A stretch of 64,000 nucleotides of DNA. Source: Burkholderia pyrrocinia. Its GTDB lineage: Bacteria; Pseudomonadota; Gammaproteobacteria; Burkholderiales; Burkholderiaceae. How positions within the stretch are numbered: the stretch's first letter is position 1; every line of letters begins with the position of its first letter. The notes under the pieces are model-generated. The model saw only the letters and a program-made list of their open reading frames with translations. It ran no database searches and was not told the DNA's origin. The translations under genes were made by a program, and so were the position numbers. Below are positions 22,200 to 32,353 of the stretch, piece after piece. The DNA is taken from positions 3,348,001 to 3,412,000 of the forward strand of contig NZ_CP094459.1 of NCBI RefSeq assembly GCF_022809715.1, in the 5' to 3' direction.

Positions 22200-24017
22200 A
22201 TGAATCACTTCCCCAAACTGCTGTCGTCGCAGATCGGTTTCGACGTCGCGCAGACGATGCTCGAAAACTTCGACCGCCACTACCGGATCTTCCGCGAAGC
22301 GGCCGTCGAGGCGAAGACGCTGTACGAGCGCGCCGACTGGCACGGGCTGCAGCGGCTCGCGCGCGAACGGATCACGTCGTACGACGATCGCGTGCAGGAG
22401 TGCGTCGAGGTGCTGGAAGACGAATACGACGCGGAGAACATCGACGACGAGGTCTGGCAGCAGATCAAGCTGCACTATATCGGCCTGCTCACGTCGCACC
22501 GCCAGCCCGAGTGCGCGGAGACGTTCTTCAATTCGGTGTGCTGCAAGATCCTGCACCGCTCGTATTTCAACAACGATTTCATCTTCGTGCGCCCGGCGAT
22601 CTCGACCGAATATCTCGAGAACGACGAGCCGGCCGCGAAACCGACCTACCGCGCGTACTACCCGGGCACCGACGGGCTCGCGGTCACGCTCGAGCGCGTC
22701 GTCACGAACTTCCAGCTCGACCCGCCGTTCGAGGATCTCTCGCGCGACACCGCGTGCGTGATGCAGGCGATCCACGACGAATTCGGCCACTTCGACGCAG
22801 CGCCGAATTTCCAGATCCACGTGCTGTCGTCGCTGTTCTTCCGCAACAAGAGTGCGTACATCGTCGGCCGCATCATCAATGCCGACCGCGTGCTGCCGTT
22901 CGCGGTGCCGATCCGCCACGTGCGCCCGGGCCTGCTCGCGCTCGACACCGTGCTGCTGCGCCGCGACCTGCTGCAGATCATCTTCAGCTTCTCGCACTCG
23001 TATTTCCTGGTCGACATGGGCGTGCCGTCCGCGTATGTCGACTTCCTGTGCACGATCATGCCCGGCAAGCCGAAGGCGGAGATCTACACGTCGGTCGGCC
23101 TGCAGAAGCAGGGCAAGAACCTGTTCTACCGCGACCTGCTGCACCACCTGTCGCACTCGAGCGACCGCTTCATCGTCGCGCCCGGGATCAAGGGCCTCGT
23201 GATGCTCGTGTTCACGCTGCCGTCGTTCCCGTACGTGTTCAAGATCATCAAGGATCACTTCCCGCCGCCGAAGGAAACGACGCGCGCGCAGATCATGGAG
23301 AAGTACCAGCTCGTGAAGCGCCACGACCGCCTCGGACGGATGGCCGACACGCTCGAGTATTCGAGCGTCGCGCTGCCGCTCGCGCGGCTCGACCATGCGC
23401 TCGTGCGCGAGCTCGAGAAGGAAGTGCCGTCGCTGCTCGAATATGAGGACGACAATCTCGTGATCAAGCACCTGTACATCGAGCGCCGGATGACGCCGCT
23501 GAACCTGTACCTGCAGAACGGCACCGACGCGGACATCGAGCACGGCGTGAAGGAGTACGGCAACGCGGTGAAGGAGCTGATGAAGGCGAACATCTTCCCC
23601 GGCGACATGCTGTACAAGAACTTCGGCGTCACGCGCCACGGCCGCGTCGTGTTCTACGACTACGACGAGATCGAGTACCTGACCGACTGCAACGTGCGCC
23701 GCGTGCCGGCGCCGCGCAACGAGGAAGACGAGCTGTCCGGCGAACCGTGGTATACCGTCGGCCCGCACGACATCTTTCCGGAGACCTACGGGCCGTTCCT
23801 GCTCGGCGACCCGCGCGTGCGGGACGTATTCATGAAGCATCACGCGGACTTTTTCGATCCCGTGCTGTGGCAGACGAGCAAGGACAAGCTGCTGCAGGGC
23901 GAATTGCCCGATTTTCATCCGTACGACGTCGCGCTGCGCTTTTGCGTGCGCTACCCGGAGCGCTTCGGCGCGACGGACCAGAACGACGGTGAAGGCGACG
24001 CGCAGCGCGCCGCCTGA
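22200..24017 (+). CDS. aceK: Isocitrate dehydrogenase kinase/phosphatase
   Basis: A 605-residue AceK. It phosphorylates isocitrate dehydrogenase on a serine and removes the phosphate again from the same active site, directing carbon between the TCA cycle and the glyoxylate shunt. The N-terminal regulatory half begins [28 protein letters not shown], the nucleotide loop is in [22 protein letters not shown] (about residues 325-346), and the catalytic part has [27 protein letters not shown] and [14 protein letters not shown]. Full length for the family. Isocitrate lyase and malate synthase genes are not adjacent, so it is not an aceBAK operon here. Confidence 0.95.
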   Translation: MNHFPKLLSSQIGFDVAQTMLENFDRHYRIFREAAVEAKTLYERADWHGLQRLARERITSYDDRVQECVEVLEDEYDAENIDDEVWQQIKLHYIGLLTSHRQPECAETFFNSVCCKILHRSYFNNDFIFVRPAISTEYLENDEPAAKPTYRAYYPGTDGLAVTLERVVTNFQLDPPFEDLSRDTACVMQAIHDEFGHFDAAPNFQIHVLSSLFFRNKSAYIVGRIINADRVLPFAVPIRHVRPGLLALDTVLLRRDLLQIIFSFSHSYFLVDMGVPSAYVDFLCTIMPGKPKAEIYTSVGLQKQGKNLFYRDLLHHLSHSSDRFIVAPGIKGLVMLVFTLPSFPYVFKIIKDHFPPPKETTRAQIMEKYQLVKRHDRLGRMADTLEYSSVALPLARLDHALVRELEKEVPSLLEYEDDNLVIKHLYIERRMTPLNLYLQNGTDADIEHGVKEYGNAVKELMKANIFPGDMLYKNFGVTRHGRVVFYDYDEIEYLTDCNVRRVPAPRNEEDELSGEPWYTVGPHDIFPETYGPFLLGDPRVRDVFMKHHADFFDPVLWQTSKDKLLQGELPDFHPYDVALRFCVRYPERFGATDQNDGEGDAQRAA

Positions 24018-24073
24018 CGCCGGTTATACCGAACCCGATATCGACCCGAGTTCCGAACACGGAATCCACACCG

Positions 24074-24841
24074 ATGAACACTCCAGTCAACCCGCTCTCG
24101 CACCTGTTCGACAACAACGACGCCTGGGTCAGGCGCAAGCTCGCCGACGATCCCGAGTTCTTCACGCGCCTCGCCGACCAGCAGGCGCCGGAATATCTGT
24201 GGATCGGCTGCTCGGATTCGCGCGTGCCCGCGAACCAGATCATCGGCCTGCCGCCGGGCGAAGTGTTCGTCCACCGCAACATCGCGAACGTCGTCGTGCA
24301 CAGCGACCTGAACTGCCTGTCGGTGATCCAGTTCGCGGTCGACATCCTGCGCGTGAAGCACATCATGGTCGTCGGCCACTACGGCTGCTCGGGCGTGAAC
24401 GCGGCGCTGCACAACCGCCGCGTCGGCCTCGCGGACAACTGGCTGCATCACGTGCAGGACGTGCGCGAGCGCCACGCGGCGCTGCTCGACGAATGGCCGG
24501 TGGGCGAGGCGCGCTATCGCCGCCTGATCGAGCTGAACGCGATCGAACAGGTCGTCAACGTGTGTCGCACGACGATCGTCAACGACGCATGGGCACGCGG
24601 CCAGTCGCTCACCGTGCACGGGCTCGTGTACGGCGTGCACGACGGCCGGATGCGCAACCTCGGGATGGCCGTGTCGAACTTCGAAGCGCTCGACGAAACC
24701 TACAAGCGCTGCGTCGCCGCGCTGACCGCGGGCGGCCAGCATGCGCCCGACAACGACATGGTCGCCGCCGATGCCGCGCAAATGAACGAAGTCGCGCAGG
24801 CGGTGGTCGATACGCTGAAGCCTTGCACGGACGCGGAGTAA
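24074..24841 (+). CDS. can: Beta-class carbonic anhydrase
   Basis: A 255-residue beta-carbonic anhydrase that interconverts CO2 and bicarbonate. The zinc ligands are visible: Cys46 in CSDSR (46-50, with Asp48 and Arg50 as the gating dyad), and His102 and Cys105 in GHYGCSG. It carries about 30 extra residues at the C-terminus compared with E. coli Can. The bicarbonate supply would matter for the biotin carboxylases in this neighbourhood, but that is general. It is 56 bp after aceK on the same strand and could be cotranscribed. Confidence 0.95.
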   Translation: MNTPVNPLSHLFDNNDAWVRRKLADDPEFFTRLADQQAPEYLWIGCSDSRVPANQIIGLPPGEVFVHRNIANVVVHSDLNCLSVIQFAVDILRVKHIMVVGHYGCSGVNAALHNRRVGLADNWLHHVQDVRERHAALLDEWPVGEARYRRLIELNAIEQVVNVCRTTIVNDAWARGQSLTVHGLVYGVHDGRMRNLGMAVSNFEALDETYKRCVAALTAGGQHAPDNDMVAADAAQMNEVAQAVVDTLKPCTDAE

Positions 24842-24931
24842 GCACGCGCTCCGCGGCGGCGGCGACGCAACGGCAGCCTGCATCGAACTGAACTGACGCC
24901 GTCACCACGGCACTGCAAAGGAGCGGCGAAC

Positions 24932-25609
24932 ATGAAAACCGTACTGATCGTCGGCGCATCGCGCGGCCTCGGCCGCGAATTCGTCCGGCAATACCGGCGC
25001 GACGGCTGGAACGTGATCGCCACCGCGCGCGACGAAGCGTCGCTCGCCGCGCTGCGCGCGCTCGGCGCGCAGGCGCATGCGCTCGACATCGCGCAGCCCG
25101 AGCAGATCGCGGCGCTCGGCTGGAAGCTCGACGGCGAACGGCTCGATGCGGCCGTGCTCGTGTCGGGCGTCTACGGGCCGCGCACCGAAGGCGTCGAGAC
25201 GATCACCGCCGAGGATTTCGACGCGGTGATGCATACGAACGTGCGCGGGCCGATGCAGTTGCTGCCGATCCTGCTGCCGCTCGTCGAGGATGCGCGCGGC
25301 GTGCTGGCCGTCGTGTCGAGCCGGATGGGCAGCATCGCCGAGGCGACCGGCACGACCGGCTGGCTGTACCGCGCGAGCAAGGCGGCGTTGAACGACGTGC
25401 TGCGCATCGCGTCGCTGCAGACGCGCCACGCCGCGTGCATCTCGCTCCACCCCGGCTGGGTGCGCACCGACATGGGCGGCGCGCAGGCCGCGATCTATCC
25501 GGAAACCAGCGTGACCGGCATGCGCCGCGTGATCGCCGAAGCCGGCGCCGACGTGTCGCAGGCAAACGGCCGTTTCTTCCAGTACGACGGCATCGAGCTG
25601 AGCTGGTGA
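24932..25609 (+). CDS. SDR family oxidoreductase (CsgA/sniffer type)
   Basis: A 225-residue short SDR with the cofactor loop GASRGLG at about residues 8-14, VSGVYGP where classical SDRs have NAG, a Ser-Tyr-Lys triad in VVSSRMGS and LYRASKAALN, and HPGWVRTDMGG after it. This pattern fits the C-factor/sniffer subgroup of SDRs. An AAAGGAG ribosome site precedes the start. The substrate is unknown. Confidence 0.85.
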   Translation: MKTVLIVGASRGLGREFVRQYRRDGWNVIATARDEASLAALRALGAQAHALDIAQPEQIAALGWKLDGERLDAAVLVSGVYGPRTEGVETITAEDFDAVMHTNVRGPMQLLPILLPLVEDARGVLAVVSSRMGSIAEATGTTGWLYRASKAALNDVLRIASLQTRHAACISLHPGWVRTDMGGAQAAIYPETSVTGMRRVIAEAGADVSQANGRFFQYDGIELSW

Positions 25610-25648
25610 GCCGCGATCACAACCGAGCGTCGTTAATTCCCGTTTCGC

Positions 25649-26086
25649 ATGATTTTGAACCGACCTGACGCGTGCCCGTGCGGCGGCGCGTCCCCTGCTC
25701 CCGCCGGCAAAGCGCCGGCCCCGCGCTATGCGGCCTGCTGCGGCCGCTTCATCGACGGCGGCGAAGCCGCGCCGACGGCGCTTGAGTTGATGCGTTCGCG
25801 GTACAGCGCGTACGTGCTCGGCGCGACCGGCTACCTGCGCGCGACGTGGGCCGCGCGCACCTGCCCGCCCGATCTCGACACCGATCCCGAAGCGCCCGAC
25901 GCGCCGCGCTGGCTCGGCCTCGCGGTAAAACGCCATGTGCCGCTCGACGAACAGCACGCGGAGGTCGAATTCGTGGCCCGCTACAAGGTTGGCGGACGCG
26001 CTTACCGGCTCCACGAGACGAGCCGTTTCGAGCGCGACGAGCACGGTTTCTGGCGCTATGTCGACGGCGAAGTAAGCGACCGCTGA
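25649..26086 (+). CDS. YchJ / UPF0225 family protein
   Basis: A 145-residue protein with an N-terminal Cys-rich metal-binding segment (DACPCGG and AACCGRFIDGG, residues 8-39) and a C-terminal NTF2-like domain with ALELMRSRYSAYVLG, EFVARYK and FWRYVDGE. This matches the YchJ/UPF0225 family, in which SEC-C-type cysteines bind zinc. No function is established. It starts 39 bp after the SDR and is probably in the same transcript. Confidence 0.85.
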   Translation: MILNRPDACPCGGASPAPAGKAPAPRYAACCGRFIDGGEAAPTALELMRSRYSAYVLGATGYLRATWAARTCPPDLDTDPEAPDAPRWLGLAVKRHVPLDEQHAEVEFVARYKVGGRAYRLHETSRFERDEHGFWRYVDGEVSDR

Positions 26087-26124
26087 CAAATAGTTGCCAT
26101 GTCAGACGCCGGGTAATTCCCGCA

Positions 26125-26154
26125 TTGCACAACCCGATTTTGTCAGGCTAGGAT
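26125..26154 (+). promoter_or_regulatory. Possible sigma-70 promoter of the secreted hydrolase gene
   Basis: TTGCAC (26125-26130) and TAGGAT (26149-26154) are 18 bp apart, 39 bp before the ATG at 26194. This is one of the better promoter matches in the window. Confidence 0.45.
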
Positions 26155-26193
26155 GGCTGTCAGATTGGTCATGTTGCATGGCAGGGCTTACGA

Positions 26194-27468
26194 ATGGCGT
26201 TCAGCAAGATATTGGTGGGATGGATGGCGGCCGGTGCGCTGTCGGCCGCTCAGGCCGGTACGCTGCCGAACGCAAATACGGGTGCCGGCACCGCCAGCGG
26301 CTCGCTCGCCCACGCCGAACGCTTCGATTACGGCGGCTCGAACCTGCCGCAGGTCGCGGCCGGCCTCAACGAACAGATCCTCCGCATTCCGGCCGATGCT
26401 TCGGGCTCCGTCACGCTCGAGGCGACGCTCTTCAAGCCGGACGGCCCCGGCCCGTTCCCGCTCGTCGTCTTCAACCACGGCAAGAATACCGGCGATCTCC
26501 ATCTGCAGCCGCGCAGCCGGCCGCTCGCGTTCGCACGCGAATTCGTGCGCCGCGGCTATGCGGTGATCGCGCCGAACCGCCAGGGCTTCGCCGGCTCGGG
26601 CGGCACCTATCAGCAGGAAGGCTGCAACGTCGGCAAGAATGGCCTCGCGCAGGCCGCCGACGTCGACGCGACGGTGCGCTACATGTCGCGCCAGACGTAT
26701 GTCGATGCGTCGCGCATCGTCGTCGCCGGCACGTCGCACGGCGGCCTCGCGTCGGTCGCGTACGGCACCGAAGCCGCACCGGGCGTGCGCGGCATCATCA
26801 ACTTCTCCGGCGGGCTGCGCCAGGACCTGTGCGACGGCTGGCAGCGCAACCTCGTCGATGCATTCGACCAATACGGCGCGCACACGGCCGTGCGGTCGCT
26901 GTGGCTGTACGGCGACAACGATTCGGTGTGGACGCCCGCGCTCGTCGCGCAAATGCACGACGCGTACGTGTCGCACGGCACCCAGGTCCAGTTCATCGAT
27001 TTCGGCCGCTACAAGGACGACGCGCACCGGCTGATCGTCGATCGCGACGGCGTGCCGGTCTGGTGGCCGGCCGTCAACGCGTTCCTCGAGAAACTGAACC
27101 TGCCGACCTCGGTACGCTACGCGGTCGCGAACCCGCACGAACCGAAGGCCACCGGCTATGCGGCCATCGACGCGGTCAACGCGGTGCCGTATGTCGACGA
27201 AGCCGGCCGCGAAGGCTATCGCCGCTTCCTGAACCAGCATCCGAGCCGCGCGTTCGCGGTGTCGTCGGAAGGCGCGTGGTCGTGGGCCGAAGGCGGCGAC
27301 GACCCGATGGCGCTCGCGCTCGACAACTGCGCGAAACAGGGCGCAGGCGCGTGCCGGCTGTATGCGGTCAACGACCGCGTCGTGTGGAACGCGAACACGA
27401 CGCAAACGGCCGACAACGGCGACGGCAGCACGCACGACACCGATACGCACGCGCTGGCTTCGCGCTGA
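26194..27468 (+). CDS. Secreted alpha/beta hydrolase (dienelactone-hydrolase-like)
   Basis: A 424-residue protein with a signal peptide (about residues 1-21, ending SAAQA) and an alpha/beta-hydrolase fold. The oxyanion motif is FNHGKNTG (about 94-101), the nucleophile elbow is GTSHGGLAS (Ser at about residue 182), and a catalytic His is probably in DDAHRL. A C-terminal region of about 130 residues with several paired Cys (NCAKQGAGACRLY) is unlike minimal dienelactone hydrolases and may be a separate module. It probably acts on an ester in the periplasm or outside. The substrate is unknown. Confidence 0.75.
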   Translation: MAFSKILVGWMAAGALSAAQAGTLPNANTGAGTASGSLAHAERFDYGGSNLPQVAAGLNEQILRIPADASGSVTLEATLFKPDGPGPFPLVVFNHGKNTGDLHLQPRSRPLAFAREFVRRGYAVIAPNRQGFAGSGGTYQQEGCNVGKNGLAQAADVDATVRYMSRQTYVDASRIVVAGTSHGGLASVAYGTEAAPGVRGIINFSGGLRQDLCDGWQRNLVDAFDQYGAHTAVRSLWLYGDNDSVWTPALVAQMHDAYVSHGTQVQFIDFGRYKDDAHRLIVDRDGVPVWWPAVNAFLEKLNLPTSVRYAVANPHEPKATGYAAIDAVNAVPYVDEAGREGYRRFLNQHPSRAFAVSSEGAWSWAEGGDDPMALALDNCAKQGAGACRLYAVNDRVVWNANTTQTADNGDGSTHDTDTHALASR

Positions 27469-27469
27469 C

Positions 27470-27496
27470 GCGCGGCGGGCCGCCCGCCGCGCCTTA
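27470..27496 (+). terminator. Hairpin after the secreted hydrolase gene
   Basis: GCGCGGCGGGC (27470-27480) pairs with GCCCGCCGCGC (27482-27492) immediately after the stop codon, followed by CTTATT. The stem is very strong and the T-run weak. Confidence 0.5.
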
Positions 27497-27860
27497 TTCG
27501 CTTCCCTTCCGCTTCCCGCCCCGTTCTTCCGTGCGCGATCGCATCGCGCGTCGCCGTATTCGCGCAATCGCGCCATCACGCCATCGCCTGCCGTTCCGGC
27601 AGCCTGATCCCCCCGAATTCAGCAGACCATTCCGCTGCCGCGGTTCGCGCGTGGCAACGCCCCGTTTTGCCGGCCCCCTTCGATCCCCGATTTTTCGCGA
27701 TCGCATCGCGCCCCGTCCCGCGATTTTTTTCTGTCGGGGGGTGTCACTCGAACGTCGTCATCTGCGCTCATTTCTGGGCATCTGGATCGTACCGTCCCGA
27801 GCAGCACCGATCTGCGCCGAACTCCCGCCCGGCAAGGCTTTGCGGCGTTTGTAACCGCTA
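27497..27860. other. Long spacer before the biotin operon, no gene
   Basis: Several copies of GATCGCATCGCGC-like sequence (near 27538 and 27700) and T-rich tracts occur, but no conserved reading frame or RNA is recognised. Confidence 0.5.
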
Positions 27861-27866
27861 GTGCAA

Positions 27867-27889
27867 CGTGTCGCGGAACACGCTAATCT
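27867..27889 (+). promoter_or_regulatory. Putative bio operon promoter with operator-like inverted repeat
   Basis: The inverted repeat CGTGT-N6-ACACG (27867-27882) ends one base before a -10-like TAATCT (27884-27889). A repressor bound there would block the promoter. The repeat does not match the BirA, BioR or BioQ operators I know, so the regulator is unknown. Confidence 0.3.
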
Positions 27890-27907
27890 CAGCGCGTTTT
27901 GGAATCT

Positions 27908-27944
27908 GCCGCGCGGCATCCCGTCGATGCCGCGCGGCCGTTTT
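27908..27944 (+). terminator. Attenuator-like hairpin directly before bioA
   Basis: A perfect 12-bp stem, GCCGCGCGGCAT (27908-27919) / ATGCCGCGCGGC (27927-27938), with a 7-base loop, is followed by CG and TTTT. It lies 12 bp before the bioA ribosome site, inside the leader, so it could stop transcripts before bioA rather than end an upstream gene. Confidence 0.5.
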
Positions 27945-27960
27945 ACCCTTCGGAGTTGCC

Positions 27961-29307
27961 TTGAGTACGCCAGCCACCGACGACTGGGTCGCGCGCAGCC
28001 TGCGCGCGGTCTGGCATCCCTGCACCCAGATGAAGCACCACGAGCGCCTGCCGCTGATTCCGGTCGCGCGCGGCGCGGGCGTGTGGCTGTACGACCGCGA
28101 CGGCCGTCGTTACTTCGACGCAATCAGCTCGTGGTGGGTCAACCTGTTCGGCCATGCGAACCCGGACATCAACGCGGCGCTGAAGGACCAGCTCGACACG
28201 CTCGAGCACGCGATGCTCGCCGGCTGCACGCACGAGCCCGCGATCGAGCTCGCCGAGCGGCTGCATGCGCTCACCGCGCGCACGCTCGGCCATGCGTTCT
28301 TCGCGTCGGACGGCGCGTCGGCCGTCGAGATCGCGCTGAAGATGAGCTTCCACGCGTGGCGCAACCGCGGCCGCGCGAACAAGCAGGAATTCGTCTGCGT
28401 CGCGAACAGCTATCACGGCGAGACGATCGGCGCGCTCGGCGTGACCGACGTCGCGCTGTTCAAGGATGCGTACGACCCGCTGATCCGCCATGCACACGTC
28501 GTCGCGTCGCCCGATGCGCGCGGCGCGCTGCCGGGCGAGACGGCCGCCGATGTCGCGGGACGCGCGCTCGCGGACGTGCGGCGCCTGTTCGTCGAACGCG
28601 GCGACCGGATCGCCGCGCTGATCGTCGAGCCGCTCGTGCAGTGCGCGGCCGGCATGGCGATGCACGATCCGTCGTACGTACGCGGGCTGCGTGCGCTGTG
28701 CGACGAATTCGGCGTGCACCTGATCGCCGACGAGATCGCGGTCGGCTGCGGCCGCACCGGCACCTTCTTCGCGTGCGAGCAGGCCGGCGTGTGGCCCGAT
28801 TTCATGTGCCTGTCGAAAGGCATCAGCGGCGGCTACCTGCCGCTGTCGCTCGTGCTCACGCGCGACGACGTGTTCGCGGCGTTCTACGACGACGACACGA
28901 CGCGCGGCTTCCTGCACTCGCATTCGTACACCGGCAACCCGCTCGCGTGCCGCGCGGCGGTCGCGACGCTCGACCTGTTCGCGCGCGACGACGTGCTCGC
29001 GCAAAACGCGCGCAAGTCGGCCGCGATGCACGCCGCGCTCGCGCCGCTCGACGCGCACCCGCAGGTGCGCCACCTGCGCGAACGCGGCACGCTGTTCGCA
29101 TTCGACGTCGCGCTCGACGGCGACGCGGCGCGCGGCTTCTCGCGGCGCTTCTTCGAACGCGCGCTCGAACGCGAGCTGCTGCTGCGCCCGATCGGCACGA
29201 CCGTGTACCTGATGCCGCCGTACGTGATGAGCGACGACGACATCGCGTGGCTCGCGCAGCATACGCGCGACACGCTCGACGCAACGCTCGCGGAGATCAT
29301 GCAATGA
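27961..29307 (+). CDS. bioA: Adenosylmethionine-8-amino-7-oxononanoate aminotransferase
   Basis: A 448-residue class III PLP aminotransferase that converts KAPA to DAPA with S-adenosylmethionine as amino donor, the third step of biotin ring synthesis. Visible features: [39 protein letters not shown] (PLP phosphate cup), [13 protein letters not shown] (the Asp that holds the pyridine N), and [12 protein letters not shown] with the Schiff-base Lys. A TTG at 27961 is the likely start: it follows CGGAG (27951-27955) and gives STPATDDW, while an in-frame ATG 93 bases upstream runs through the hairpin. The stop overlaps the bioF start by 4 bp. Confidence 0.9.
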   Translation: MSTPATDDWVARSLRAVWHPCTQMKHHERLPLIPVARGAGVWLYDRDGRRYFDAISSWWVNLFGHANPDINAALKDQLDTLEHAMLAGCTHEPAIELAERLHALTARTLGHAFFASDGASAVEIALKMSFHAWRNRGRANKQEFVCVANSYHGETIGALGVTDVALFKDAYDPLIRHAHVVASPDARGALPGETAADVAGRALADVRRLFVERGDRIAALIVEPLVQCAAGMAMHDPSYVRGLRALCDEFGVHLIADEIAVGCGRTGTFFACEQAGVWPDFMCLSKGISGGYLPLSLVLTRDDVFAAFYDDDTTRGFLHSHSYTGNPLACRAAVATLDLFARDDVLAQNARKSAAMHAALAPLDAHPQVRHLRERGTLFAFDVALDGDAARGFSRRFFERALERELLLRPIGTTVYLMPPYVMSDDDIAWLAQHTRDTLDATLAEIMQ

Positions 29308-30494
29308 CGACGCCCCTGCTCGACACGCTGCAGCGCGGCCTCGCCGATCTCGACGCACAAGGGCTGCGCCGCGTGCGCCGCATCGCCGACACCGCGTGCG
29401 ACGCGCGCATGACCGTCGACGGCCGCGAGATCGTCGGTTTCGCGAGCAACGACTACCTCGGCCTCGCCGCGCACCCGGCGCTCGTCGCCGCGTTCGCCGA
29501 AGGCGCGCGGCGCTACGGCTCCGGCAGCGGCGGCTCGCACCTGCTCGGCGGCCATTCGCGCGCGCACGCAAAGCTCGAGGACGAACTCGCAGGCTTCGCG
29601 GGCGGCTTCTGCGACGCGCCGCGCGCGCTGTACTTCAGCACCGGCTACATGGCGAACCTCGCCGCGATGACGGCGCTCACCGGCAAAGGCGCGACGATCT
29701 TCTCCGACGCGCTGAACCATGCATCGCTGATCGACGGCATGCGGCTGTCGCGCGCGAACGTGCTGGTCTACCCGCACGCGGACACGGCCGCGCTCGCCGC
29801 GCTGCTCGAAGCATCGGATGCCGAAACGAAACTGATCGTCAGCGACACCGTGTTCAGCATGGACGGCGACGTCGCGCCGCTCGCCGAACTCGTCGCGCTG
29901 GCCGAACGCCACCGCGCATGGCTTGTCGTCGACGACGCACACGGCTTCGGCGTGCTCGGCCCGCAGGGCCGCGGCGCACTCGCGGCCGCCGCGCTGCGTT
30001 CGCCGAATCTCGTCTACGTCGGCACGCTCGGCAAGGCGGCCGGCGTCGCGGGCGCGTTCGTCATCGCGCACGAGACCGTGATCGAATGGTTGATCCAGCG
30101 CGCGCGCAGCTACATCTTCACGACGGCCGCGCCGCCGGCCGTCGCGCATGCGGTATCGGCCAGCCTGAAGGTGATCGCGGGCGACGAAGGCGATGCGCGC
30201 CGCGCGCATCTCGCCGCACTGATCGAGCGCACGCGCGCGCTGCTGCGCAACACGCGCTGGCAGCCGGTCGATTCGCACACGGCCGTGCAGCCGCTCGTGA
30301 TCGGCAGCAACGACGCGACGCTCGCGGCGATGCGCGCGCTCGACGCGCACGGCCTGTGGGTGCCCGCGATCCGGCCGCCGACGGTGCCCGCCGGCACGTC
30401 GCGGCTGCGCGTGTCGCTGTCGGCCGCGCATTCGTTCGACGATCTCGCGCGGCTCGAAACCGCATTGATCGAAGCCAGCGAGGCAGTTGCATGA
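29304..30494 (+). CDS. bioF: 8-amino-7-oxononanoate synthase
   Basis: A 396-residue PLP enzyme that condenses pimeloyl-ACP/CoA with L-alanine to KAPA. Seen: [48 protein letters not shown] and the Schiff-base lysine in [14 protein letters not shown]. The ATG at 29304 overlaps the bioA stop (ATGA), showing translational coupling. The same reading frame runs open far upstream through bioA as a high-GC artefact; only the part from 29304 is BioF. Its own stop overlaps bioD in the same ATGA manner. Confidence 0.95.
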   Translation: MTTPLLDTLQRGLADLDAQGLRRVRRIADTACDARMTVDGREIVGFASNDYLGLAAHPALVAAFAEGARRYGSGSGGSHLLGGHSRAHAKLEDELAGFAGGFCDAPRALYFSTGYMANLAAMTALTGKGATIFSDALNHASLIDGMRLSRANVLVYPHADTAALAALLEASDAETKLIVSDTVFSMDGDVAPLAELVALAERHRAWLVVDDAHGFGVLGPQGRGALAAAALRSPNLVYVGTLGKAAGVAGAFVIAHETVIEWLIQRARSYIFTTAAPPAVAHAVSASLKVIAGDEGDARRAHLAALIERTRALLRNTRWQPVDSHTAVQPLVIGSNDATLAAMRALDAHGLWVPAIRPPTVPAGTSRLRVSLSAAHSFDDLARLETALIEASEAVA

Positions 30495-31210
30495 CTCTCC
30501 CGCTCTCGCTCTTCGTCACCGGCACCGACACCGAAATCGGCAAGACCTTCGTGTCGGCCGCGATGCTGCACGGCTTCGCGCGGCACGGCCTGCGCGCAGC
30601 CGCGCTGAAGCCGGTCGCGGCCGGCGCGTACGAGCGCGACGGCATCTGGCGCAACGAGGATGCGGACCAGCTCGACGCGGCCGCAAACGTCGTGCTGCCG
30701 CCCGAGCTGCGCACGCCGTTCCTGCTGAAAGCACCGGCCGCGCCGCATATCGTCGCCGCGCAGGAAGGCGTGACGCTCGACCTCGACACCATCGTCGCGT
30801 GCCACCGCGAAGCGCTGACGCGCGCGGACATCGTCGTCGTCGAAGGCGTCGGCGGCTTTCGCGTGCCGCTGAACGACACGCAGGACACGGCCGATCTCGC
30901 GGTCGCGCTCGGCGTGCCCGTCGTGATGGTGGTCGGCGTGCGGCTCGGCTGCATCAGCCACGCGCTGCTGACGGCCGACGCGATTCGCCAACGCGGCCTC
31001 ACGCTCGCGGGCTGGGTCGCGAACCATGTCGACCCGGCGATGTCGTTCGCCGACGAGAACGTCGCGACGATCCGCGACTGGCTCGCGCGCGAGCATCGCG
31101 CGCCGCTGCTCGGCCGCATCGCGCACCTGAGCCCGGCCGCTCCCGAATCCGCCGCGGCGATGCTCGACATCGCCGCGCTCGTCGAGTCGCTGCGCGCCGC
31201 GCAGCATTGA
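30491..31210 (+). CDS. bioD: Dethiobiotin synthetase
   Basis: A 239-residue P-loop enzyme that forms the ureido ring of dethiobiotin from DAPA, CO2 and ATP. The P-loop is [15 protein letters not shown] (residues 7-21), [10 protein letters not shown] carries the carbamate-contacting Lys, and [13 protein letters not shown] is the second nucleotide motif. It starts at the ATGA overlap with bioF and is followed 41 bp later by bioB. Confidence 0.95.
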   Translation: MTLPLSLFVTGTDTEIGKTFVSAAMLHGFARHGLRAAALKPVAAGAYERDGIWRNEDADQLDAAANVVLPPELRTPFLLKAPAAPHIVAAQEGVTLDLDTIVACHREALTRADIVVVEGVGGFRVPLNDTQDTADLAVALGVPVVMVVGVRLGCISHALLTADAIRQRGLTLAGWVANHVDPAMSFADENVATIRDWLAREHRAPLLGRIAHLSPAAPESAAAMLDIAALVESLRAAQH

Positions 31211-31251
31211 CCCAACCGATCCCCCAATCCCGCCCAGGACAGGAAAACGAA

Positions 31252-32271
31252 ATGACCCAAGCCCAGACCGCCGCCGTGCAACCCGACGCGATTCCCGTGG
31301 CCGCACCGGCCCCGCAGCGCTGGCGCGTCGCCGACGTCGTCGCGCTGTTCGCTCTGCCGTTCAACGACCTGATCTTCCGCGCGCAGCAGGTGCATCGCGA
31401 GCACTTCGATGCCAACGCGGTGCAGCTGTCGACGCTGCTGTCGATCAAGACGGGCGGCTGCGAGGAAGATTGCGGCTACTGCTCGCAGTCGTCGCATCAC
31501 GACACGGGCCTGAAGGCCGAGAAGCTGATGGACGTCGACACGGTGCTCGACGCCGCGCGCGCGGCGAAGGCGAACGGCGCGAGCCGCTTCTGCATGGGCG
31601 CCGCGTGGCGCAACCCGAAGGAGCGCCACATGCCGGCGCTGACCGAGATGGTGCGCGGCGTGAAGGAGCTCGGCCTCGAAACCTGCATGACGCTCGGCAT
31701 GCTCGAGGACGAACAGGCGCAGCAGCTCGCCGACGCGGGCCTCGACTACTACAACCACAACCTCGACACGTCGCCGGAGTTCTACGGCCAGGTGATCTCG
31801 ACGCGCACGTACCAGGACCGCCTCGACACGCTCGACCGCGTGCGCGACGCGGGCATCAACGTGTGCTGCGGCGGCATCATCGGGATGGGCGAATCGCGCC
31901 GCGAGCGCGCGGGCCTGATCTCGCAGCTCGCGAACCTGAACCCGTATCCGGAATCGGTGCCGATCAACAACCTCGTCGCGATCGAAGGCACGCCGCTCGA
32001 AGGCACCGCGCCGCTCGACCCGTTCGAGTTCGTGCGCACGATCGCGGTCGCGCGCATCACGATGCCGAAGGCCGTCGTGCGCCTGTCGGCCGGCCGCGAG
32101 CAGCTCGACGACGCGATGCAGGCGATGTGCTTCCTCGCCGGCGCGAACTCGATGTTCTACGGCGACCAGCTGCTGACGACGAGCAACCCGCAGACGCAGC
32201 GCGACCGCGCGCTGTTCGAGCGCCTCGGCATCCGCGCGAGCCAGGCCGACGCGCTGTCGGACAACGCGTAA
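31252..32271 (+). CDS. bioB: Biotin synthase
   Basis: A 339-residue radical-SAM enzyme that inserts sulfur into dethiobiotin. The [4Fe-4S] motif is [11 protein letters not shown] (about residues 69-79), and the [2Fe-2S] ligands are in [17 protein letters not shown] and [24 protein letters not shown] holds the conserved Arg. The ATG at 31252 follows AGGA by several bases. It is the last gene of bioAFDB and ends in a strong terminator. The biotin product is needed by the biotin carboxylase and carrier encoded 2 kb downstream. Confidence 0.95.
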   Translation: MTQAQTAAVQPDAIPVAAPAPQRWRVADVVALFALPFNDLIFRAQQVHREHFDANAVQLSTLLSIKTGGCEEDCGYCSQSSHHDTGLKAEKLMDVDTVLDAARAAKANGASRFCMGAAWRNPKERHMPALTEMVRGVKELGLETCMTLGMLEDEQAQQLADAGLDYYNHNLDTSPEFYGQVISTRTYQDRLDTLDRVRDAGINVCCGGIIGMGESRRERAGLISQLANLNPYPESVPINNLVAIEGTPLEGTAPLDPFEFVRTIAVARITMPKAVVRLSAGREQLDDAMQAMCFLAGANSMFYGDQLLTTSNPQTQRDRALFERLGIRASQADALSDNA

Positions 32272-32306
32272 GCGAAACGGCGGCCGGCGGGCCGGGCCTG
32301 CGAACG

Positions 32307-32336
32307 AAAAAGCCGGGACATTTCCCGGCTTTTTTT
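32307..32336. terminator. Bidirectional terminator between bioB and the LysR gene
   Basis: AAAAAGCCGGGA pairs with TCCCGGCTTTTT around a CATT loop, with a T-run of seven on the plus strand and five on the minus strand. It serves the two convergent genes. Confidence 0.9.
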
Positions 32337-32353
32337 GCATCCGCACCGGCCAC

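Noticed and set aside
27848..27866. BirA operator before bioA
   Set aside because: Only a single TTGTAACC half-site is seen, with no partner half at 14-16 bp.
27861..29303. Long N-terminal extension of BioF running through bioA
   Set aside because: It is an out-of-frame reading of bioA; the BioF protein clearly starts at 29304 with the ATGA overlap.
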